NCBI RefSeq assembly: GCF_009789675.1
Contig: NZ_CP046914.1
Location: 248,001-312,000, forward strand
DNA length: 64,000 nucleotides
Reading direction: 5' to 3'
From: Paraburkholderia acidisoli
Lineage (GTDB): Bacteria > Pseudomonadota > Gammaproteobacteria > Burkholderiales > Burkholderiaceae
The position numbers were made by a program, and so were the translations under genes. This document shows positions 54,647 to 63,900 of this stretch, piece by piece (position 1 is the first letter of the stretch; the number at the start of each line of letters is the position of its first letter). The notes beneath the pieces are model-generated. The model did no database searches. It saw only the letters and a program-made list of their open reading frames with translations, and was not told where the DNA came from.

Positions 54647-56158
54647 TCAGGCCAGCGCGTGCCGCGCGAGCGCCGCGCGCAGCTTGTGGCCGTGTTCGTC
54701 GGCGAGCGCGGCGTCGCGCAGGTCGCGCAGCGTGGCGGGTGCGAGCTTCGCGCCCGCCTTGACCACGGCAGTCATCACCGTTTCGTAGTTCTTGAGCCCG
54801 CGCGCATGCGTGTCGCTGTAGCCCTTCACCATGCGCTGGCATTGCGCGACCTCGGTGGCGAGCGCGGGATTGATTTTCGCCGATGCGACGATCTGCGCGA
54901 GCCACGCTTCGATCCGTGCGTTTTCCAACTCGTAACGCAGCGTGCGGCGGCGCATGCCGCGCAAACGCGCGATCACGTACAGCATCAGATAGCCGCGCAG
55001 CGAACTCGTTTGCACCACGCGCCCCGCCTGCGTGTGACCGCTCACGAAACGATTCACCCAATGCGGTTGCGCGAGCCAGCGGCCCAGACCGGCCGGCAGC
55101 GTTTCGCAGATTTCTTCCAGCCGCGGATGCATAAACTCGTTGATCGCCAGCAACTGCTCCGCGTTCGCGTTGACCTCGCCGCGCACGCGCTCGAAACGCG
55201 TGCCGCGCGTCTTGAGGTCGGCCACGCGAATCACGTCTTCATACGACATCCAGAGCGCGAGGTAACGCGCCGTTTCGCGCAGCAAGGTGTCGTCGGCATC
55301 GGGAATCGCGCGGCGCAGCGAAGCAAGGCGATCGAGATAGAACCCCGCATACGCCGGGTCCTGATAGTCGATCAAGCGGCGCACGCCTTCGAGCGCGAAG
55401 GGCTGAGCCGTTTCCGGCAGTTCGGCGCGCACGCGCTCGACCAGTTTCGCGACCTCGGGATCGCGCGGCGCGGCCGCCGCCGTGGGCCCGGCGGGCTGCA
55501 TTTTCGCCGCGTAATCGCTGGTTTCGGCGCCCGCATCGTTCGCGCGCCCATAGGCGAGATCGAACGCGCGCAAGCTCGGCTTCACGCCCACGCCGCCGCG
55601 CTCGATGGTTTCCTCGAACTGCTTGCGGCTGAACGGCAGCACGCCCGTGCCCGCGAGCGCGCCGAACAGGACGGCGCTGATCACGCTGCCCGTGTCCTGC
55701 GCGGCCTGCGCCATGTCGAAGCGCACGAAGCGCTTCGCGGCCTGGCTCGCGTGCTTCACGAGCGCTTCGCTGTCCACGCGGCCGTCGCCCATCGCGGTTT
55801 TTTCGGCGATGGAAAACACGCGGTGCGTGGAGGCCACGAGCGTCGTGCGGTCCGCGCTCACGAGGCCGCGCTGCACCGCGCGACCCGCTTCCATCAGCTC
55901 CGAGGCGAGCACCACGTCCACGTCGCCGGGTAGTGGCATGAGCGCAAGAATGGGCGGACGCGACTCGTTGGCTTCGTGCGGAAACAGCTCGACGTAATAG
56001 ATGGTCGCGCCGGTACGCTGCGCCACGCCGGGCACCGAAGTCGTTTGCGCGAAGTAGCCGTTATGCTCGCCGAGATCGACGATCCAGTCGGCGAGCACGC
56101 CGCCGCCCTCGCCGCCCATCGCCAGAATCGCGATCTTGATCGGTTGTGTCTTCGTCAT
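54647..56158 (-). CDS. iorB: Indolepyruvate oxidoreductase subunit beta (extended form)
   Basis: The protein is 503 residues, far longer than archaeal IorB (about 200). The N-terminal gamma-type domain (1-200; ILAMGGEGGGVLADWIVDLG, then FAQTTSVPGVAQRTGATIYY) is followed by an extra C-terminal part of about 270 residues (ERVRAELPETAQPFALEGVR, YSDTHARGLKNYETVM), typical of proteobacterial forms annotated as DUF6537. With IorA it oxidatively decarboxylates aryl pyruvates to aryl-acetyl-CoA. It starts 14 bases after iorA. Confidence 0.9.
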   Translation of the reverse strand: MTKTQPIKIAILAMGGEGGGVLADWIVDLGEHNGYFAQTTSVPGVAQRTGATIYYVELFPHEANESRPPILALMPLPGDVDVVLASELMEAGRAVQRGLVSADRTTLVASTHRVFSIAEKTAMGDGRVDSEALVKHASQAAKRFVRFDMAQAAQDTGSVISAVLFGALAGTGVLPFSRKQFEETIERGGVGVKPSLRAFDLAYGRANDAGAETSDYAAKMQPAGPTAAAAPRDPEVAKLVERVRAELPETAQPFALEGVRRLIDYQDPAYAGFYLDRLASLRRAIPDADDTLLRETARYLALWMSYEDVIRVADLKTRGTRFERVRGEVNANAEQLLAINEFMHPRLEEICETLPAGLGRWLAQPHWVNRFVSGHTQAGRVVQTSSLRGYLMLYVIARLRGMRRRTLRYELENARIEAWLAQIVASAKINPALATEVAQCQRMVKGYSDTHARGLKNYETVMTAVVKAGAKLAPATLRDLRDAALADEHGHKLRAALARHALA

Positions 56159-56172
56159 CGTCAATCCCTGGT

Positions 56173-58383
56173 TCAGAACGCGTAGCGCGCACGTTTGGCC
56201 GCTTCGCGACGTTGCAGCGTGCCGATCACCGCGTCGCGCACGCGCTGCTTCAGCTTGTCCCATTTCGTAGGATTGCTGATGATCTGCGCACGGTAGAACG
56301 ACGGGCACAGCACCGCCGCATGCGAAACCTCGCCGCACAGACCGCAACCCACGCAGCTGTCGAGCACGCTCGCGACCGGGTCGGTGCGCAGCGGGTCGGG
56401 GTTCGGCTTGATCGACAGCGACGGACACCCGGAGAGGCGGATGCACGAGTGATCGCCGGTACAGGTATCCGAATCCACACCGAAGCGCTCGCGCACCACG
56501 CGTTCGCCCGCCGCAATGGCCTTGCGCTGCTTCGGCTTTTCGCGGCGCTGCTTGTTGAGCATGCACTCGCTCTGCGCGATCAGCACCTTCGGGCCTTTCG
56601 TACCCGTGGTGAGCGCTTCGCGCAGCGTGCCCATCATGGTCTTGAGGTCATAGGTGCGGCGCACCGTCTTGACCCATTTCACGCCCACGCCGCGCACGGC
56701 CTGCTCGATTTCGTGACCCGTGCTGCGGGTGGGATTGAGCGCCTTCGACGAGAGAATGTCCTGGCCGCCCGTGGCCGACGTATAGCTGTTGTCGACGACG
56801 ATCGTGAGGTTGTCGCTGCGATTGAACACCGCGTTCGCGATGCCGCTCGTGAGACCGTTGTGCCAGAAGCCGCCGTCGCCCATCACCGAAATCGCGCGCT
56901 TGCTGCCGCTCGTGTTGAACGCGGAAGCGCTCGCGCCGCCCAGCCCGTAGCCCATCGTCGTCGCGCCGAGATTGAACGGCGGCAGGATCGAGAACAGGTG
57001 GCAGCCGATGTCGGCGCTCACGTGGTGCGGGCCGAGTTCGCGCTCGACGAGTTTCATCGCCGTGAAGATCGGGCGCTCGGGACAACCCGTGCAAAAGCCC
57101 GGCGGACGCGCATGCACGTGGGTATCGAGCGCGGGCAACGCTTCCGTCACCGCCACGGCCGTGTCGATCTCCGCCGTCGCCGTATTCGTTGCGGGCGCAT
57201 CCATCGGCACGGCGGCCACCGGAATCACCTTGCGCGGCTGCGGTTGCGGCTCGAGCACGCCATAGCGCTCGAAGAACGTGCGCAGCCCCTTCATGACCGT
57301 GGCCGCGTTGTACTCGCCCGCGAGCGGCAGCATGTCCTTGCCGTGCAGCGCGACGTCCACGTTTTGCTGGCGCAGGATCGCGCTCGCGTTCTGCTCGACG
57401 AAGTTCGGCTGCCCTTCCTCGATCACGAGCACCGCGCGCTTGCCCGCGCAGAAACGCTGCCATTCGGAGTCGATGAGCGGATACGCCACGTTCATCACAT
57501 AGAGCGGCACTTCCGATTCGCCGTAGACATCCGCCAGACCGAGACGCTCCAGCGCGCGCAGCACCGTGTTGTAGCTGCCGCCCTGCACCGCGATGCCGAT
57601 ATCGCCTGCATCGGCGGAAAAGAATTCGTTGAGCTGACGTTCTTCGATGAACTTCACGGCCGCGGGCCAGCGCTCGTGAATCTTTTCGCGCTCGTGCAGG
57701 AAGCTCGCGGGCGGCAGCACGATGCGGTCGACGTCGCGGCGCGGCTGATCGAGCGCCTGCTGGATCGTGAACGACGGCCGGCGGTTGTCGGACGCGACGA
57801 ACTGGCCATGCACGTGGCACGCGCGAATCCGCAATTGCAGCATCACGGGCGTGCTGCTCGCCTCGGAGAGATCGAAGCCGTCCTTCACGGCCTGCACGAT
57901 GCACGGCAGGTTCGGGCGCGGATCGAGCAGCCAGATCTGCGACTTCATCGCGAATGCGTGGCTGCGTTCCTGCATGATCGACGAGCCTTCGCCGTAATCT
58001 TCGCCGACGATGATGAGCGCGCCGCCCGTCACGCCGCCCGAGGCGAGATTGGCGAGCGCGTCCGAGGCCACGTTGGTGCCCACGGTCGCCTTGAAGGTGA
58101 CCGCGCCGCGCAGCGGATAGTTGACCGACGCGGCCAGCGAGGCCGCCGCCGTGGCTTCGCTCGCGCTGTTCTCGAAGCGGATGCCGTGCTCGGAGAGGAT
58201 GTCCTGCGCGTCGGCGAGCACATCCATCAAATGGGAAATGGGCGCACCCTGGTAGCCGGCCACGTAGGCCACGCCCGATTCCAGTAGCGCCTTCGTGACG
58301 GCGAGAATGCCTTCGCCGCTGAACACCTCGCCTGCGCCGAGACGCAGCTTCTTCACTTCCTCGACAAACGACCGCTCTGCCAT
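56173..58383 (-). CDS. iorA: Indolepyruvate oxidoreductase subunit alpha
   Basis: The protein is 736 residues. The Pyr domain comes first (GEGILAVTKALLESGVAYVA, GYQGAPISHL), then the thiamine-diphosphate domain with SVMGDGGFWHNGLTSG and VVDNSYTSATGG; GFCTGCPERPIF lies between. The C-terminal ferredoxin-like part has CVGCGLCGEVSHAAVLCP (a full CxxCxxC...CP set) and CTGDHSCIRLSGCP, a modified second site. It converts indole-, phenyl- or hydroxyphenylpyruvate to the aryl-acetyl-CoA with electrons going to Fe-S carriers. First gene of iorA-iorB-thioesterase. Confidence 0.92.
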   Translation of the reverse strand: MAERSFVEEVKKLRLGAGEVFSGEGILAVTKALLESGVAYVAGYQGAPISHLMDVLADAQDILSEHGIRFENSASEATAAASLAASVNYPLRGAVTFKATVGTNVASDALANLASGGVTGGALIIVGEDYGEGSSIMQERSHAFAMKSQIWLLDPRPNLPCIVQAVKDGFDLSEASSTPVMLQLRIRACHVHGQFVASDNRRPSFTIQQALDQPRRDVDRIVLPPASFLHEREKIHERWPAAVKFIEERQLNEFFSADAGDIGIAVQGGSYNTVLRALERLGLADVYGESEVPLYVMNVAYPLIDSEWQRFCAGKRAVLVIEEGQPNFVEQNASAILRQQNVDVALHGKDMLPLAGEYNAATVMKGLRTFFERYGVLEPQPQPRKVIPVAAVPMDAPATNTATAEIDTAVAVTEALPALDTHVHARPPGFCTGCPERPIFTAMKLVERELGPHHVSADIGCHLFSILPPFNLGATTMGYGLGGASASAFNTSGSKRAISVMGDGGFWHNGLTSGIANAVFNRSDNLTIVVDNSYTSATGGQDILSSKALNPTRSTGHEIEQAVRGVGVKWVKTVRRTYDLKTMMGTLREALTTGTKGPKVLIAQSECMLNKQRREKPKQRKAIAAGERVVRERFGVDSDTCTGDHSCIRLSGCPSLSIKPNPDPLRTDPVASVLDSCVGCGLCGEVSHAAVLCPSFYRAQIISNPTKWDKLKQRVRDAVIGTLQRREAAKRARYAF

Positions 58384-58443
58384 GACCGTCCCTTCCGATG
58401 ATCGACTCGTGGCGCACGACGTCGCATCGTCATGCGTGGGGCA

Positions 58444-58487
58444 AGTATAGTTTAGATTTAAATATTTCCAAAATCATAGTTAACCCT
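58444..58487 (-). promoter_or_regulatory. iorA promoter with MarR-type element
   Basis: On the minus strand TTGGAA (58466-58471) and TATACT (58444-58449) are spaced 16 bp. The 20-bp element shared with the cyclase-gene promoter covers 58468-58487 and overlaps the -35. The 5' leader to the ATG at 58383 would be about 55 bases. Confidence 0.6.
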
Positions 58488-58634
58488 GCGAAAAGGCCTT
58501 CCGGCGTACGAGCGCCAGCCTTGCGCGAGGGCTAATTTCGCACGCTACAACATTCAAAATGATTCGGGAATCACGGCGTGAGGGATGCCGCGAAAAAGAC
58601 CTGCGCGCAGGCGCCGACGCTGCGGTGCAGCATC

Positions 58635-58661
58635 GCGGCGGGCGCGCCGTGCGCCCGCCGC
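58635..58661. terminator. GC-rich hairpin after the SYLF gene
   Basis: A perfect 11-bp stem (58635-58645 with 58651-58661) and five-base loop lie nine bases beyond the SYLF stop on the minus strand. There is no T run. Confidence 0.5.
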
Positions 58662-58670
58662 CGCAGCGAA

Positions 58671-59261
58671 CTAGATGACGAGGCGCGAGACCTTCACGCC
58701 TTCGAGCGAGACACCGGCCATCAGGCCCGCGTTGGTGAGCACGAACGCCTCGACCGGGCTCGTGGCCGTGGAGGTATCGACATTGCCGTTCGCGCCCACG
58801 GTCACGACCGCGACGGTGGCGTCCGCGCCCGCCGACCAACCCTGGCTGCGCGTGAAGTCGGCCAGCGCGCCGTCGTTCATGAACGCGAAGATGATGGCCT
58901 TCGACTGCGCGCCGATCTGCAAGCCGAACGAACCGGCCACGGTGCTGTAGTAACCCGAGGTTCGGCCGCCCACGCGCAGCGCGCCCGTACCGTACTGGCC
59001 GCCGAACCAGAAGCCCGCCGCCAGAACGCGCGGGAACACGAGCACGCCGCTCGCCTTCGAAATCAGTTCCTGCGAGCCCGCCACCGTGCTGTAAAGGCGC
59101 GTGAGCGTGGCGTCCACGCCCGAGTCGATGGCATTGCGTTTGGCCGCGTTCTGCGCGGCGCTGTCCTGCGAACCCAGCGGCGTGGTCGTGCAGCCGGCGA
59201 GCGCGAGACCGCTGGCGGCGAGCGCCGCACTGGAGCTGAGGAGAAATTGACGTCGGCGCAT
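58671..59261 (-). CDS. SYLF-domain (Ysc84-like) lipoprotein
   Basis: The protein is 196 residues. MRRRQFLLSSSAALAASGLA then LAGC gives both a twin-arginine motif (RRQFLL) and a lipobox (Cys about 24), so it may be a Tat-exported lipoprotein. The SYLF/Ysc84 domain covers about 55-190 (SKASGVLVFPRVLAAGFWFG, SFGLQIGAQSKAIIFAFMND). In eukaryotes SYLF binds phosphoinositides; in bacteria the role is unknown, with envelope lipid binding suspected. Confidence 0.9.
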   Translation of the reverse strand: MRRRQFLLSSSAALAASGLALAGCTTTPLGSQDSAAQNAAKRNAIDSGVDATLTRLYSTVAGSQELISKASGVLVFPRVLAAGFWFGGQYGTGALRVGGRTSGYYSTVAGSFGLQIGAQSKAIIFAFMNDGALADFTRSQGWSAGADATVAVVTVGANGNVDTSTATSPVEAFVLTNAGLMAGVSLEGVKVSRLVI

Positions 59262-59652
59262 GGGCGGATTCCTGTAGAAAAGGGCTTCGATGATGGCGCG
59301 CACCCGCCGTGGCGGACACGCAGGTCTCACAGGATAGCGCGCGTGGCCGTCTTTATGGCCCCAATAGGTCCGCGAGACGCCGGGCGGCATGGGACGGGCA
59401 GGCGGCCACGTCCGGCTATCCCTGGCGAGATAGGACCCTGCAACGGGCATCGAGTTCGATTTTCGGGCCTGGCGCGCGGTGCCGCCATGCCGCGCGCTGG
59501 CCGAACGGACAACTCGCGCAGGCCGCTTCTCGAATTGTTTCGATATCGACCGGCGTGCTCGATCGACAAAATTGAGATCGTGCTGGCGCAATCGAAATCG
59601 CCCAGCGAATGCCCTGTTTTGGCCGATCCGATCCCGTCCCTAGCGAACCGTC
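59262..59652. other. Divergent intergenic region between SYLF and small membrane-protein genes
   Basis: A 391-bp gap. Open frames here are antisense or extended versions of the neighbours. No clear promoter, hairpin or repeat was found beyond a short TCGATATCGA palindrome near 59541. Confidence 0.45.
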
Positions 59653-60126
59653 ATGCCTGCGAGCCGCCCCGCCTCCCCCTCCCCGACGCCCCGTACCGCG
59701 CTCGCTCGCGCGTGCGACCGCGCGAGCCGCGCCGGCGTGTGGCTGCTGCCGCTGTTCTACCTGGGCTTCTTCGCGATGCTGCTGCTGATCTGGCGCGCAC
59801 CCGGCGCGGCTTTCTGGCTGCCCGCCACGGCCGCGACGCTCGCGGGCACCATGAGCGTCTGGGCGCTCCTGTTCCTCACGGCAAGCCGCTTCGCGCCGCC
59901 CGAGCGTCGAACCGCCGTTTCCGCCGTTTCCGCCATTTCGGTCGATGCCGCGCGCCGCCCGGCTCGCCGGATCACGCCGCTACGCAATACGCCCATGCCC
60001 ACGCGCCCGTGCAGCCAGACCTGCACCGGCGCCAACGGCGCACGGACCCAGTTCATGGTGGCCTGTTTCCACGCTGACTGCGCCGCCGCCGCGGCGACAG
60101 CAAAAGCCGACACGCCTGCGGGCTAA
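59653..60126 (+). CDS. Small two-helix membrane protein of unknown function
   Basis: The protein is 157 residues and I do not recognise it. Two hydrophobic helices (about 28-47: VWLLPLFYLGFFAMLLLIW, and 53-76) are separated by a short turn. The C-terminal half (80-157) is basic then Ala/Cys-rich, with four Cys between about 119 and 143. It is followed by the two-component pair after 125 bases, on the same strand, and may be functionally linked. The coding call rests on the helices and on frame length. Confidence 0.55.
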   Translation: MPASRPASPSPTPRTALARACDRASRAGVWLLPLFYLGFFAMLLLIWRAPGAAFWLPATAATLAGTMSVWALLFLTASRFAPPERRTAVSAVSAISVDAARRPARRITPLRNTPMPTRPCSQTCTGANGARTQFMVACFHADCAAAAATAKADTPAG

Positions 60127-60154
60127 CTCTGACATCGATCAAAAAACACTGACA

Positions 60155-60203
60155 TATAATGAACCAGAGCCTTTCTACGCGCGCGACGTTTGCTGTCAGG
60201 CTC
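60155..60203 (+). promoter_or_regulatory. -10 box and leader hairpin of the RcsB-like gene
   Basis: TATAAT lies at 60155-60160, without a well-spaced -35 (CTGACA at 60129-60134 is 20 bp away). Downstream, CAGAGCCT (60165-60172) and AGGCTCTG (60196-60203) are perfect 8-bp arms around 23 bases, able to form a leader stem or a protein-binding dyad before the ATG at 60252. Confidence 0.45.
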
Positions 60204-60251
60204 TGAGTCGACGCCCTTCAGATAACGCTTACAGGCGACACGCTCAAGACC

Positions 60252-60914
60252 ATGACGAATGCAACGCAAGACGTGCGGATCGTGGTGGCCGACGATCATC
60301 CGGTCGTCCTCACGGCCATCAGCGATTACCTCAACTCCGTGCCGCGCTTCAAGGTCGTCGCGCGAGCCAACACCGGCGCGGACCTCATGGACGCCTTGCG
60401 CGGCGCGCAGTGCGACCTGATCGTCACCGACTTCTCGATGCAGGGCGAACTCGAGGACGAAGACGGCCTGCGCCTCATCAGCCGCTTGCGGCGCCAATAT
60501 CCCAATACGCCGGTCGTCGTCTTCACGATGCTCACGAACGGCGGCATCCTGCACGAACTCGCGCAGCTCGGCGTAGCCGGACTGATCGGCAAGGACGAGC
60601 CAATTCCGACGCTCGGCGACGTCTGCCAGCGCGCCCTGACGGAAGCGGGCACGGCACTCTCGGCACGCATCGCCGAACGGCTTGCGAAGGAAGGCTCGAC
60701 CGCGGAAGAGTTTCAGCGCAGCCACCCGCTCTCGCCGCGCGAACTCGAAGTCGTGCGGCTGTTCGCGGGCGGCTTGAGCGTTACCGAAATCTCGAAACGC
60801 CTCAACCGTTCCGTGACGACGGTCGCCACGCAAAAGCGCGCCGCGATGCGCAAGCTCCATCTCGACTCCAATGCGGATCTGATTCGCTACGCCGCTGAAC
60901 ACGGCTTTGCGTGA
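60252..60914 (+). CDS. RcsB-like response regulator (REC-LuxR HTH)
   Basis: The protein is 220 residues. The receiver has VVADDHPVVLTAI and the phosphate acceptor Asp60 in DLIVTDFSMQG, and Lys in LIGKDEPIP. The LuxR HTH (about 158-215) has LSPRELEVVRLFAGGLSVTE, then ISKRLNRSVTTVATQKRAAM, close to the RcsB recognition helix. It would bind DNA once phosphorylated by the adjacent kinase. The stop overlaps the kinase start (TGATG), so the two are translationally coupled. Confidence 0.92.
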   Translation: MTNATQDVRIVVADDHPVVLTAISDYLNSVPRFKVVARANTGADLMDALRGAQCDLIVTDFSMQGELEDEDGLRLISRLRRQYPNTPVVVFTMLTNGGILHELAQLGVAGLIGKDEPIPTLGDVCQRALTEAGTALSARIAERLAKEGSTAEEFQRSHPLSPRELEVVRLFAGGLSVTEISKRLNRSVTTVATQKRAAMRKLHLDSNADLIRYAAEHGFA

Positions 60915-63900
60915 TGTTCCGCGCCCACCGGCTGGACGCCCTGACGCAGCGCTCGCCCGCCGACGCCGTCGCGGCGCTCGAACGCAGCCTGAGGCGCGAA
61001 CGGCGCGTGTTCACCATGCTCACGGCGCTGCTGATTTTCGCGGCGCTCTGCATGGCGGCGGTCGCGCTCGGCAGTATCGGCTTCGGCATGCTGCAGGCGC
61101 AGGCGCTGCGTGTGCGCGAAACCAGCGCGCAACTCGACAAGTTGCTCGACCGCCGCAAGGCGCTGCTGACCGGCGCGGCCACGGTGCTCGCGGCGCAACA
61201 GGCATCGAGCACCGACGACCATGCCGCCGCCGCCCCGCAGCCGCTTTGCACGCCGCTGTCCGCCGAACTCGACACGTCCCCCGACCTGCGCCGCAGTTGC
61301 GAACGCGCGGCCCAGCTCGCGGCGAGGATCGACGACGACGAGCCGCTGCTGTATCTGCGCCTGGACGGCAGCGCGGCGTACGGCTCCCAGCTCGCGACCG
61401 ATGCGCGCGTACTCGCTGACAGCAACGCGCGCGTGGCCGATGCCGCGCACCTGCTCGTGGACGCCGCTCTCTTGCGCATGACCTCGCGCGGCGCGGACCC
61501 GGTCTCGGCCGCGCACGATGTCAGGGTGACGTGGTTTCGCGCGCCGCCGGGCAGCGGCGTGCCGCTCGACGTGGTGTACGGCGCGCTGAACGTGCTCAAG
61601 GACGGCAAGCCCTACGCCCTCGTCATCACCTCCGTGGATCCCGCCGCGCTCGCCCGCGCGTCTTCGCCCGACACCGGCACGCCGTTCGCCACCCTGTTCG
61701 ACGCCGACAATGCCGTGCTGGACAGCCCGCTGCCCGCCGCCCGCGCGCAAGCGCTCGATCAGCGTGTTGCGAGGCTCGTGGCGGGCAGCTACCACGTGAT
61801 CCCGAGCTTTGGCTGGGTGCGCCGCGTCCCGCCGCTCGACTACGACTTCGGCCACTATATGGTCGCGATTTCCTGGCCGGACGGGCTCGCGTTGATGCGC
61901 ACGCCGCTCCTGCTCGTGCTGAGCCTGACCGCGGCGCTCGTCGCGATGTTGATCGCGCTCACGCGCTACTGGAATCGGCAGGTGCTCGAGCGCACTTACG
62001 ACGAAGCCGCGCGCGCGCTCGAAGGCGAACTGCTCAATCACCTGCTCGTGCACGCCACGCCTGTGGGGCTGTGCATCGTGAAGCGCAGCAACTTCGAGAT
62101 CGTCGTGGCGAACCAGATCGTGCGCAACGTGCTGGGCCTCGACGCCACCGCCACGCGTCTGCCAACCGCGCTCTGCGCCGCGTTCGAAACCCAGCCGGGC
62201 TGGCCCGACGTCGTGACGCGCGAACACGCCACGCCGGTGTATGAACTGCCGTTTTCGCTGACTCGTCAGGATCCCGAATCGATTCATCTCGCGATCACTT
62301 ACGCGCCCGCCACCATGAACCGCGAAGACGTGATGTTCTGCGCCGTCACGGACATGTCGAAGCATTACGAGGTCGAACGCCTGTTGCGCGAAGCGAAACG
62401 CCTGAGCGACGAGGCCGCACGCGCCAAAGTCAGTTTCTTCGCGGCGATGAGCCACGAGATTCGCACGCCGCTCGCGTCGCTCGTCGGCAATATCGAACTG
62501 GTGGCGCGCGGGCCGCTCGCGCCCGAACAAGGCGCGCGCGTGCAGGCGATGGAGATTTCAGCCGCCGAATTGCTGCAGATCGTGAGCGACGTGCTCGATT
62601 TTTCGAAGATCGACGTGGGCCAGATGAAGCTCACTGAAACGCCGGGCTCGATCGCCGCGCTGCTGGTGCGCATCGCGCTGGCGCATGCGCCGCTCGCGGT
62701 GCGTCAGCGTCTGCCGTTTTACCTCGTGATGGATCGCGCGATTCCGGCGCAACGGCAATTCGATTCGATTCGCGTGGCACAGATCGTCAACAACCTGCTG
62801 AGCAACGCGTTCAAGTTCACGCACTCGGGCAAGATCGTGTTGCGCGCGCGCTGGCGCGACGACACGCTGGTGCTCGGCGTGAGCGATTCGGGCGGCGGCA
62901 TTCCCGACGACCTCAAGCCGCAGCTCTTTCAGCCCTTTACGCAAGGCGACGCGCATCGACTCACGCAGGCGCGCGGCACCGGACTCGGCCTGACGATCTG
63001 CGCGCGGCTCGCGGCGTTGATGCAGGGGCGCATCGAACTCGACAGCACGCAAGGCGTGGGCACGCGGGTAACGGTCACGCTGCCGCTGCGCCACGTGGAA
63101 GACGTCGAAACCGACGCCGACGAACCCAGCGCCGGCGAGGCGTGGACGCTGCCCGACGCGCATCCGGCGTTGCTCTGCCGCGCGCCCGAGAATCGCGAAT
63201 GGCTCGCGAATCTCTACGATACGCGCACGAGCACGCCGACCTTTCTCACACCCGGCGAGACGCCGCGCGAAGACGGCCACGACTACCTGCTCGTCACCGA
63301 CGAGTTCACGCGCGACGAAGTGCGTACGCTCTGGCCCGACAGCGCGAAAATCGTATGGCTACGCCAGGACGGCCCACTCGTGCCGATCGTGCGCGACGAC
63401 GGTTCGGTCGAAGTGAGCCTGTACAGCCTCACGGGTATCCGCGCCGCCACGCGGATGATCGCGCGCGACGGTCGCGCCACTCGGGATAACAACGCCGATT
63501 CGCCTGCCGGGACGTCGCGGGTTGCGGCAATAGCCGACGAACATTTCGCAGCCCTGACCGTCCTGATCGCCGAGGACAACCTGCTCAATCGCGGCTTGCT
63601 GCGCGACCAGTTGCGCACGCTCGGCGCGCATACCGTGGAAGCGAAGGACGGCGAAGAGGCGCTCGCGCGGCTCGAGGATCGCCACGTCGACCTCGTGCTC
63701 ACCGACATCAACATGCCCGTCATGAACGGCTTCGAATTGCTCGCGGCGGCGCGCGAGCGCTATCCCGACCTGCGCATCTACGGGCTCAGTTCCAACGCGT
63801 TGCCCGAGCACATCGAAGAAGGCCGCGCGCTGGGATTCACCGACTATCTGAGCAAGCCGGTCGCGCTGGCCGACCTCGCGCGCGTGCTCGCGGCTACGGC

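Noticed and set aside
54647..56158. iorB as a fusion error because it is more than twice the archaeal length
   Set aside because: The extra C-terminal region is in frame, without a frameshift, and this long form is usual in proteobacteria.
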